Shown here: piece after piece, positions 53,729-62,500 of the stretch | Layout of the letters: every line of letters starts with the position of its first letter | Position numbering within the stretch: the first letter of the stretch is position 1 | NCBI RefSeq assembly: GCF_001661345.1 | Contig: NW_017962927.1 | Coordinates: forward strand, 124,001 to 188,000 | Length of the DNA stretch: 64,000 nt | Direction of reading: 5' to 3' | From: Ascoidea rubescens DSM 1968 | Taxonomy: Eukaryota; Ascomycota; Saccharomycetes; Ascoideales; Ascoideaceae | Made by a program: the position numbers and the translations under genes | The notes under the pieces: model-generated | The model's database searches: none | What the model was told of the DNA's origin: nothing | What the model saw: the letters and a program-made list of their open reading frames with translations, nothing else

Positions 53729-55195
53729 TTAAGATTTGTTATAACTGTATTTTCTTAAGGCATAATCTTGACCAACCTGGACCTTGAACGATTCCCAATC
53801 GCTTATTGCACTCTGTTGGTTCATCAAATAGAGCCAGTTTCTTGTGCAACTGTAGTCATCAAAAGTGAAGTCAGATATGGGATTGCAAGTGCACTTGTTT
53901 CGAAGTCGTGTTTCTTCACTCAATGGACAGGACAAGTAAGGAGCATGGTAATAGGCAACGTCGTCGAACCAATGCAATTCGTTCTTTGAGAGAAACAACG
54001 AAGCTGCTATTGAGTGGATTGGAGCATCTCCCCATCGCTCATAAAAGAAGCCTCCAAGCGAGTCCAAATACTCAAAGTACTCTCGATACTCGTTGGACCT
54101 GTAGAAATCCAAATCAACAACTTCGAAGTTCGACCAGTAGTGGCACAAATTGTAGTCAGCATTGAGCACCTTTTCCTCGATGGAGAGTTGCTGATAGTCC
54201 CTGAAAGATGATAAGCTGTCTCTGTGCTTGTTAGGATACGTTAAAATCCAGTCGATAAGAGAGTTGTTATGTATGTACTCCAAGTGGTCGAGCAACCAGG
54301 GCCTCAAGTTCAACCACAACGAGCTTATCGTGTCTCTGTATTCATAGATCGATATGACAAATCCAAACTTCTTTTCGTTCAGTCTCATGAACGCAAATAT
54401 ATCATAGTTGATATCGCAAAAGAGCTTGATTCCTGGCTCTATTCGCCAGTAATACCTGTATTTGTTGAGCAACGCAGTGTCGAAGAAGAACCCAGACTGG
54501 AAGCGACACATATGTCGATAGCTTTCAGAGTTGCCATACAAAACATCGTTTCTGGCCATTTCACTTCGCAATTGGTAGGCCAAAGCCTGGTCGATGAACT
54601 CAGGATACGACCATTGCTTTTCAACGTCGATTTGATCAAAGTAAACGTTACCACTGGCCAAATTTCTGACGCTTTTGATGAAATGGGGAGTGAACTGCTT
54701 GTCGTTGAGAAAGATCCAGTCGTAGTGGTATCTCTTGTTGAATCGATCCTCAACAATCTGTATGGTCTTGAGAACATCATATAGCTCTGAATTTCTGCAT
54801 AAAGTGAACAAAGTAGCATTTTCTCGTTGGTATTTCCCTTCATCGTCTTCCTGCTCGTCTTCTTTGTTGTTGAACAGTACTGGAAACTCCAAATCAGTGT
54901 ACTCGTAGCCCCGGAGATGAAGGACAAAGTCTGAAGCACCAGCAGCATCTTCATCTCCAACTGCTGTGTCATCGTCAGCATTGTCTCTATCAACTGTGCT
55001 GCTGCTTCTTGTGGGCAAAAACGTCGACGCCAAAATGCCTGCTATGAGAAGAACAAGGATCGAGATGATTGCAAGTAGCACTCTCACAGTTACCTTTAAC
55101 TGCTCTAGCGACTGGATTTTGCCACTGGCTGGGAGATTTAAGCTGTTCCTGCTACTCCTGCTGCTGCTGCCTCTGCTGCTTCTTCTGTGGTCCAT
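53729..55195 (-). CDS. Golgi alpha-1,2-mannosyltransferase of the KRE2/KTR (GT15) family
   Basis: The protein has 488 residues and is a type II membrane protein: a Ser/Arg-rich cytosolic tail, an anchor at about 36-58 and an acidic stem to about 115. The GT15 catalytic domain follows: ENATLFTLCRNSELYDVLKTI, RYHYDWIFLND, MCRFQSGFFFD, the YYWRIEPGIKLFCDI block with the conserved Glu-Pro, and YNLCHYWSNFEVVDLDFYRS with the catalytic-region Glu. It closes with GGFFYERWGDAPIHSIAA and HAPYLSCP. The set is complete, so an active enzyme is expected. It would add alpha-1,2-mannose to O- and N-glycans. I cannot place it among Kre2, Ktr1 and Ktr2-7. It lies 189 bp downstream of RPC37 on the same strand. 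Base composition is richer in G+C than most neighbours. Confidence 0.88.
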   Translation of the reverse strand: MDHRRSSRGSSSRSSRNSLNLPASGKIQSLEQLKVTVRVLLAIISILVLLIAGILASTFLPTRSSSTVDRDNADDDTAVGDEDAAGASDFVLHLRGYEYTDLEFPVLFNNKEDEQEDDEGKYQRENATLFTLCRNSELYDVLKTIQIVEDRFNKRYHYDWIFLNDKQFTPHFIKSVRNLASGNVYFDQIDVEKQWSYPEFIDQALAYQLRSEMARNDVLYGNSESYRHMCRFQSGFFFDTALLNKYRYYWRIEPGIKLFCDINYDIFAFMRLNEKKFGFVISIYEYRDTISSLWLNLRPWLLDHLEYIHNNSLIDWILTYPNKHRDSLSSFRDYQQLSIEEKVLNADYNLCHYWSNFEVVDLDFYRSNEYREYFEYLDSLGGFFYERWGDAPIHSIAASLFLSKNELHWFDDVAYYHAPYLSCPLSEETRLRNKCTCNPISDFTFDDYSCTRNWLYLMNQQSAISDWESFKVQVGQDYALRKYSYNKS

Positions 55196-55384
55196 GGCTC
55201 TGCTCTACCAAAGTCGTCTGGAGTCTCATCTGGAGTCTCACCAGTTTTATCAATTCTGATTTTCGCTGCAAATGTCAAAATACTGGAGTCAAACCTAAAT
55301 TGCTCGAGCTTCAACAGAACATGGAGAAATCGTGCTATAGATCTATATAATATCGCTGCAACTGCCATTGGTAGCACTACAGCG

Positions 55385-56605
55385 TCAATTGTTAATCAAG
55401 AGCTCGAAATACTCTGCTTCTGTGGTGTTGCTGACGAGCTTCTTCTCCTTGTTGACGATGAGTCCCAGCTCCTCGTCCCTCTGTGGTTGGTGATAGAGAA
55501 GCTTTCTCGTCTCGTTGGACTCTTCTAAGTCATCACTGTACCAATCCAAGCTCACAAACTCTTCTTCACTGAACTTCTTAAAGGTCTTCAAGGCCCCACT
55601 CAACCTGGGGGCATTCTCGTCGTTGGTCTTTGCACTCATCTGGACAATCTGGACATTGATGTTGTTCCCACTCTGGGTGTTGCTCGAGCCATTGTTTCCC
55701 CCATCTGCAAACCTTTCCATTTGCTTTCTGCTCTCGTTTTCAGCATCAATATAATGGAATACTGGTCTTAGTTGTGCTATCTTTTCGATGGGTGTCAAAA
55801 CAATCTCCTTGTCTCGAACTATGCCCTTTGTGTTTGAATCTGCTTTCTCGCTCTCTTTGCCACTGTCCTTGATGATTCCAATATAATAGCCATCTGATTT
55901 TTCCAACTTTCCACCCAAAGTTTGGTAGTTTAAGTCATTCCACTGGCTCCCCTTCTGGTAGTTGTAGAATTTCTCTGTATTTATGGGGATATCCAACTCG
56001 ACCAACTCAGAGTTCACTTTCATTCGTGTCTCGTAAACATGTTTGAACGACTTTATTGAGTGTTTCGTTGGATATTGCAAAACGTTGAGTTTCTTGAATT
56101 CCAAACTAAGAAGATCAAAATTCTCTTCTTCAAAGTTTTGATTTTGTTCACCATCGTCTTGACCATCTTCTTGGCTTTTGTTGCTTCCACTTTTTTCCTC
56201 GTCGCTTTCATCAACAATTATGCTTTGTGCCTCGCTTTCTTTTTTTTTCTTTTCTTTCATTTGCCTTCTTTCTTCAATTTCTTCTGGATCTACTCGAAGA
56301 GGATTGAAAAAAATCGCTATTTCCTGTATAACTGGATCATCAATATCATCATCGTCATCATCTTTGTACTCATTTTCATAATACACTTCATAGTCCTCAC
56401 CTTCTTCCATTGCCTCTCTGTTCCCAGAAAATTGAACCTGATCGTACAATTCTTGGTGCAGATCCACTTCCATTTCTTCTTCATAATACCCTGCTTCATC
56501 TGTTCCACCTTCTCCAATAGCAGGATCAATTTGGTTTACCAATGATTCCAACTGAGATTCCTCATCTTCTTCAGTAACAAACAACCCTTGTCTTTCTTCT
56601 ACCAT
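55385..56605 (-). CDS. RPC37: RNA polymerase III subunit C37 (Rpc37)
   Basis: The protein has 406 residues against 282 in S. cerevisiae. It begins MVEERQGLFVTEEDEE, sharing LFVTEEDEE with yeast Rpc37. A long acidic region leads to DDPVIQEIAIFF. The RPC5-type dimerisation fold carries LNVLQYPTK, ELDIPINTEKFYNYQKG, WNDLNYQTLGGK, VLTPIEKIAQLRPVFHYIDA and finally VQMSAKTNDENAPRLSGAL. Rpc37 pairs with Rpc53 on Pol III and is needed for termination and reinitiation. The extra length is acidic and Lys/Glu-rich insert between DDPVIQE and LQYP. It is divergent from DBP7, whose product serves ribosome production as Pol III does (5S rRNA, tRNA). Confidence 0.92.
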   Translation of the reverse strand: MVEERQGLFVTEEDEESQLESLVNQIDPAIGEGGTDEAGYYEEEMEVDLHQELYDQVQFSGNREAMEEGEDYEVYYENEYKDDDDDDIDDPVIQEIAIFFNPLRVDPEEIEERRQMKEKKKKESEAQSIIVDESDEEKSGSNKSQEDGQDDGEQNQNFEEENFDLLSLEFKKLNVLQYPTKHSIKSFKHVYETRMKVNSELVELDIPINTEKFYNYQKGSQWNDLNYQTLGGKLEKSDGYYIGIIKDSGKESEKADSNTKGIVRDKEIVLTPIEKIAQLRPVFHYIDAENESRKQMERFADGGNNGSSNTQSGNNINVQIVQMSAKTNDENAPRLSGALKTFKKFSEEEFVSLDWYSDDLEESNETRKLLYHQPQRDEELGLIVNKEKKLVSNTTEAEYFELLINN

Positions 56606-56907
56606 AGTCTTTATCCCTTATAATTTCTCCAATCAAAATGTCTTGATCAAAATCAACATAATCCAATTTAATTTAATTTAATTTTAATTTCAATTTTTAT
56701 CCGTTTCGAATGGAAAATTTTAAGTTTTTATTAAAATTTAAATTTAAATTAAAAAAAAAAAAAGAAAAAGAAAATTCTGAAATTTTAATTTTTGAATTGT
56801 TCAAATCTTGAACCTATTTATCGCATTATAAATACTATAAATATTATAAACATTATAAATATTATAAATATTAAACAGTCTATAGGCATCATTTAAAATC
56901 ATTTAAA
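56606..56907. promoter_or_regulatory. Divergent promoter of RPC37 and DBP7
   Basis: These 302 bp are strongly A+T-rich, with a run of 14 A at 56751-56764 and a series of ATTATAAA-type words at 56825-56872 before DBP7. No ribosome-biogenesis PAC (GCGATGAG) or RRPE motif was seen. Confidence 0.45.
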
Positions 56908-59391
56908 ATGGATTACGACGATGGATTGTTGTTGAATTTTGCTACTGATACCACTTCTCCATCCACCACTTCAAAAAATACAAAAACTAAAATTGTGGGA
57001 GGAAGGTGGAAAGATAGAAGAAAACTTATACAAAATTCTAAAAGAAAATCAACTCCTAATCTGAACAATTATAAAAACAATCAAAATTATCAGAGTAAAG
57101 ATAACAAAGAAACTGCGAAAAACGACTCCAAAAATCCTAATAAAATTTCCTTAAATTCTAATAATTCTAATAATTCAAATCTAGAGCACAAAAGAAAAAG
57201 AGATCAAAATGATACAATCAATAGTTCTAGAAGTGCTTCACTCAAGAAACCCAAATATCAAGAAAAACATGGCCAATTTGGTGGAAAAAATAGTTCTTTT
57301 GTTTCTTCTTTATTTACATCGAGTGAGAGATCAGCAATAGAAGAACAGAAAGATAATAATAACAATAACAATAACAATAGTGATAATGAAAGTGAAAGTG
57401 AAAGTGAAAAAGAAAAAAAAAAGGAAAAAGAAAATAAATCTCAAAATCAGTTCGTTATCCCTTCAAATGCACCTTTGAAAAACTCCAATTTCGAAGACTT
57501 GGGAATAAATTCAAAATTGGCTAAATATTTAAATGAAAAATTGCATTATTCGGAACCAACAGTTATTCAGAAATACTCAATTCCAAATTTGATTAAAAAA
57601 AATAACAATTTCAAAAACGATTTATTTATTAAATCTCAAACTGGTTCTGGAAAAACTTTGGCTTTTCTACTACCAATCTTCAATAACTTGATGATTCTTA
57701 AAAACCAAATCAACAGAGATTCTGGTTTATTTGCCATAATATTAACTCCAACAAGAGAACTTGCTTTGCAAATCCACGCAGTTTTGGATCGTCTTTCAAA
57801 AATCTCTGTTAATATTGTTTCAACATTTGTCATTGGCGGTGAGAAAAAGAAAAGTGAAAAAGCCAGATTAAGAAAGGGTATAAATATACTAATTGCTACA
57901 CCTGGAAGGCTTTTAGATCATATTAAATCCACCAAAAATTTGGATTTAGGATCTCTCAAGTACTTGGTTTTAGATGAAGGTGATAAATTAATGGAATTGG
58001 GATTTGAGCAAACTTTAACTGAAATTATTCAAAACATTGAAGAACAAACGAAAAATAATGAAAATTCTGCTGAACTATTGAATTTGTACCCCGAATTACC
58101 GAATAGAAGAGTTACAATATTATGTTCAGCAACATTGAAAGACAACGTCAAAAAATTGGGAGAAATATCTTTAAATAATCCACTACTAATCAGCAGCAAT
58201 GCAAATGAGGAAAATGGCAATGGTGTTGTGACATTCAATAACGATGATACTGGTAATGTAAATGAGACATTCAATAATAACAAAGAAATATCAAGTGCTC
58301 CTGATCAATTATTACAGCAGGCAATAATTGTGCCGCCAAAATTACGATTAGTCTCGTTAAATGGTATATTACATAACCTTTCCTCTGAGAATCAAAACAG
58401 TAACACTGGCTCAAGAATAATTGTATTTTTGTCATGTTCAGATTCTGTTGATTTTCATTTCAAAATTTTCTCGAGAAATGGAAGAAAAATTGTTCCAGCT
58501 GAAAAGAAAGAAGCCGATAACAAGTCTTCTGATAGAGATCGAAGTCTTAACAAGAATAACGATAAATACAATAGAAACAGTAAAAACAGCAAGAGCGCCA
58601 ACAATAACTCTAACAATGACAGTGCTGATGAAAACGTCACCATATCCAGTGCTCCATTGATTGGTGAAAATACAATTGCTTATAAATTGCATGGGTCACT
58701 AACTCAACAGCTAAGATCGTTCACTCTCAACCATTTTTCAAACCCCAAGATCAACAGTGACAAAAATTTGGTGTTGTTTTGCACAGACGTTGTTTCGAGA
58801 GGATTGGACTTGCCCCTCGTGTCAACAGTTATTGAGTATGATCCACCCTTCACAATTGAAGATCATTTGCACAGAGTTGGAAGAACAGCAAGAGTGGGCA
58901 ACCAAGGTAATGCTATGTTGTTTTTGTTTCCTGAGCTGGAAGAAAACTATGTTGAGAAAATCAAAGAGTATCACACCAATGGCCAAATCCAGAAAATCCA
59001 GTACGATGAGATATTGAAGAAAGTGTATGCTGATCCCAACAGCAAAAGGTCGAAGTGGGACATTGAAGCAACGACATGGCACTTGAACGTCGAGAGATGG
59101 TTGTTGGCTTTTCCCAGTGTTCTTGAGTTTTCCAAAAACGCCTTTATTTCTCACATCAGAGCCTACACCACTCACTTGAACAGCGAGAAGGACTGCTTCA
59201 ACGTCAAAAAGCTACATCTTGGGCACATCGCCAAAAGCTTTGGCTTGAGAGAAACTCCTAAGAACATGGGAGCTGGTGCCAACAAATCAAACAGCAGACC
59301 CAAGAAGCCCAAAGAGTCCTCCAAAAACAAGATGCTCAGGATGGCCAATTTAACTGTCAAGTCCTCGAGCAGCGAGTTTAATTTTATGTAG
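56908..59391 (+). CDS. DBP7: DEAD-box RNA helicase Dbp7 of large-subunit ribosome biogenesis
   Basis: The protein has 827 residues. The N-terminus MDYDDGLLLNFATDT and IVGGRWKDRRKL match Dbp7. After a Lys/Asn/Ser spacer, SSFVSSLFTS and IPSNAPLKNSNFEDLG precede the core. Helicase motifs are TVIQKYSIP (Q motif), SQTGSGKT (I), PTRELA (Ia), TPGR (Ib), the variant DEGD (II, standard in Dbp7), SAT (III) and HRVGRTAR (VI). An Asn/Ser/Lys insert interrupts lobe 2. The C-terminus has the Dbp7-specific ATTWHLNVERW, SHIRAYTTHLNSEKDCFN and LGHIAKSFGLRE blocks. Dbp7 is a nucleolar factor of early pre-60S assembly that regulates snR190 and other snoRNA contacts. It is convergent with SEC16 across 109 bp. 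Confidence 0.95.
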   Translation: MDYDDGLLLNFATDTTSPSTTSKNTKTKIVGGRWKDRRKLIQNSKRKSTPNLNNYKNNQNYQSKDNKETAKNDSKNPNKISLNSNNSNNSNLEHKRKRDQNDTINSSRSASLKKPKYQEKHGQFGGKNSSFVSSLFTSSERSAIEEQKDNNNNNNNNSDNESESESEKEKKKEKENKSQNQFVIPSNAPLKNSNFEDLGINSKLAKYLNEKLHYSEPTVIQKYSIPNLIKKNNNFKNDLFIKSQTGSGKTLAFLLPIFNNLMILKNQINRDSGLFAIILTPTRELALQIHAVLDRLSKISVNIVSTFVIGGEKKKSEKARLRKGINILIATPGRLLDHIKSTKNLDLGSLKYLVLDEGDKLMELGFEQTLTEIIQNIEEQTKNNENSAELLNLYPELPNRRVTILCSATLKDNVKKLGEISLNNPLLISSNANEENGNGVVTFNNDDTGNVNETFNNNKEISSAPDQLLQQAIIVPPKLRLVSLNGILHNLSSENQNSNTGSRIIVFLSCSDSVDFHFKIFSRNGRKIVPAEKKEADNKSSDRDRSLNKNNDKYNRNSKNSKSANNNSNNDSADENVTISSAPLIGENTIAYKLHGSLTQQLRSFTLNHFSNPKINSDKNLVLFCTDVVSRGLDLPLVSTVIEYDPPFTIEDHLHRVGRTARVGNQGNAMLFLFPELEENYVEKIKEYHTNGQIQKIQYDEILKKVYADPNSKRSKWDIEATTWHLNVERWLLAFPSVLEFSKNAFISHIRAYTTHLNSEKDCFNVKKLHLGHIAKSFGLRETPKNMGAGANKSNSRPKKPKESSKNKMLRMANLTVKSSSSEFNFM

Positions 59392-59500
59392 CCAGACAAT
59401 GCTTGATATATATTCAGAGTAGAAAAATAGACTAAAAAAAACAAACCCATATATGAAAACACAATTCTATGTAAGTAATAAGACCAAAAATGCACAGACT

Positions 59501-62500
59501 CTATATCAACTTATCTCTTCCTTCGCTCATTAATTGGGTGAAATCAGGAGTAGCATGAGGCTTTTTTCTGCCTTCACGACGCTTTGCTGCCCTGTTTCTA
59601 AACGTTGGGGGAGGTGGTCCTAATTGAGGGCCTGAGGGAGAGTCAGGTGAAAGTATAGGTGGTGAAGATAATCTAGGTAAGGGGGAAGAGGAATTATTGG
59701 ACATAGGAGGTGATAATGGAGGACTGGATTTTGGAGGACTTGGTAAATTTAATTGTAAGTCTTCTTTAACACCAGCTTCAGCCAATTGAGAGTTATCTTG
59801 CTGATCCATCATAGTGTTTGACATAGTTAATTCATCAAACTTAGATTCCATCCCTGCCACGACATTTGGCTCAACATAATCAAGTTTTTTTTCAGTATCT
59901 CTCTCTAATTCAAACTCAGTCGAATCATTTTTATTACCAGTAATTGGTGAAAATTCAAAAATGTCTTCCTCAATTTTTAAAGGAGAAGAGTTTAAATTTG
60001 AAATAGAAAATTTTTCATTTTCAAAATCCCCTTCAAAGTTGTTTTTGATATCTTCTCTATGTTCAGGTTCATCTGTGTTACTCTCTAGTATTATATTTGT
60101 GTGATCTTCTAATGTTCCAATAGGATTTGGTTTGACATCAGTTTCAGTGGAACCCAATAAATTTGAATCTCTAACTGTTGCAGAATCACCTGAGACATGT
60201 TTTAAAGCTTCATTATCAATATCAATAGTTGTTGCCTCTGTATTTGGGTCGATTTGTTTTTTTTCATTTTCAATATTTTTATTTTCAATATTTTCATTTT
60301 CAATATTTTCATTTTTAATATTTGTATTTTCAACATTTTCTTTAGTTGAGTCCTTTTCTGATTTTTTCAAGGAGTTAGGAGTGTACGAATTATTCGCATA
60401 ACTTTCAGCTAATGAGATATTTTCAGTTTTTGTGATTGAATATAAACTAGTTTTCTTATCTTCGAGTGGAAAATCCTCCTCTGAAAATAAATCTGAAGAA
60501 ATTGGTACATATGAATATGAATTTTGAGGAGCTGGAGAAGGAAGGATTGGTTTATTATTACTAGGATTTGTGGAGGTCTCTGGTTTGATATTAAAAGGCA
60601 AGGCTGGACTTTTGTGTTCAGAGCTATCTTTCTCTATCGCCTCGTTCTTGCCGTCATTTTTCTCTTCACCTACAGTATTAGCAATTTTGGATGAGGTAGC
60701 AGCACGAGCAGCACGACGTCTTGCAGCTCTTGTGCTTTTAAGAGTTCCAATGGCAGGCAGAGACTTGCCTAATGCAACATCAAGAATAGATAAATCAGCC
60801 GGTGAATTAATTCTGTTCTTTCTGATTGTTCTTCTTTTGGGAATTGTTTTTCCACTTGCAACTTCTATCAATGAAAATCCAGTTGAAGAATCAGGCACAG
60901 AAGCATCTTCTTTTGATGAGCCAATTTTAATTGCAGGCTCAGACGCTGATGATCCTAATGGTGGAGGTGCACTTTTAAAAGCTGAAAACTCAGCCTTTCC
61001 TCTACCTTCCAAAGTCTCAGTTGTCTTCTTCTTTATTGGAGGAGGAGGAGGTGCAGCAGCAGTTTCTGCTTCTTGTGGCGCATCTTTATTAACCCATCTT
61101 TTTAATTTTTCGTCATAATAAAACTTGCTTTCTTCACCGAGTTTGGCTACGTGAACTTTGGGTTCATTTTTTTCACGTTTTGAAAGCCATCCAAAAAAAC
61201 CACCTTTTTGGCTATTCTTAGAACCCAGTGATTTTGTCTCTTGCTTCTTTCTTCTTTCTTCTTCTTTCTTCTTATCTTCTTTTTTCTTAGCTTCTTTCTT
61301 CCTAGCTTCTTCCTCTTTTCGTTTTTCTAGATCCTTGTGATCAACCCAACGTTTGAGATCTTCGTCATAAACAAAATTATTTTTTTCTCCTAATTTAGCT
61401 TTGTGAACCACTTCTTTATCAGACCCATTAAACCAGTTACTAAACCAACCAGTTGTTTGTATCTTGGCTGTATTTTGTTCTTTTGAACTTTCATCTTCTT
61501 CCTCATCATCAACAATATCATCCATGATTATTACATTTGAGTACAGCTCATCATTACCTAAATTATGATCTATGCCAGCATTTGTTAAATCATTTAAAGG
61601 AGGAGCAGGGGAATGGTTTTCTGCGACCACATTAATGTTTCTAAAATTGAACTTATCTGATTGTTCAGAATTCAGCTTAATTTCAATAATTTCATTTTGG
61701 TTATGCTCCAGAGGTGTGTTTGGGGCAAAATAATTATGATTTGGAGGACCTGAATTTTCAACTGGGCTTGCTTTACTTTTGTCATTAGCTGTTTCTTTAA
61801 TTAAAGCATCACCATAGGAATATCCCGAATATGTGTAATAATCATAAGGCTGAGCATCTTCAGTTGGTGTCTCAACTATGTTTTGTTGTTGTTGAGAAAC
61901 ATTATTATTAGTGGGAGCATATTTATTTGAACTTACACTTCGTTTTGTGTTACTTATTTGTCTCACAGGAGAATATGGGTTTTCTTTGTTGCTATTTTTT
62001 ATTGTTTGAGCTGGAGAATTTTTATTAAAAATTGGTTCGGTTGTTGTTTTGGGCTTCACCAAAGGCTTGGGTTGAGAAAAATTATTTTTTGGTTGTATTA
62101 ATGGAAAAAAACTATTGTCTGAGGACTGAACTGATGCATTTCTTTCTTTATTATTAGTTGTTGGTGAATAAGATGATTTAGAAGATTCAATTTTTTTTTC
62201 AAAAGATTGTCTCTCAAGTTTTTCATAGGAACCACTAGCAACGGTCTTTCTATTTGCAATATCAAAGCTAGAAAAGTTCTCTGATGTTGCAACCCCACTA
62301 GAAAAACTCTTTTGGTTTTCTATCTTTGAAGCCACAAATTTGTTTTGCAAGTCAACTTGCAGTTGATTAGAGTATTTTGAAACCTCCTTGTTACTTGAAG
62401 GTTTACTGAACGATGAAATATGATTCAGTTCAGCTTTTCTAACTGGCGCATAATGATTGTTTTTATTTGTTAGTTGAGGAGAATCATGAAATCCAGCATT

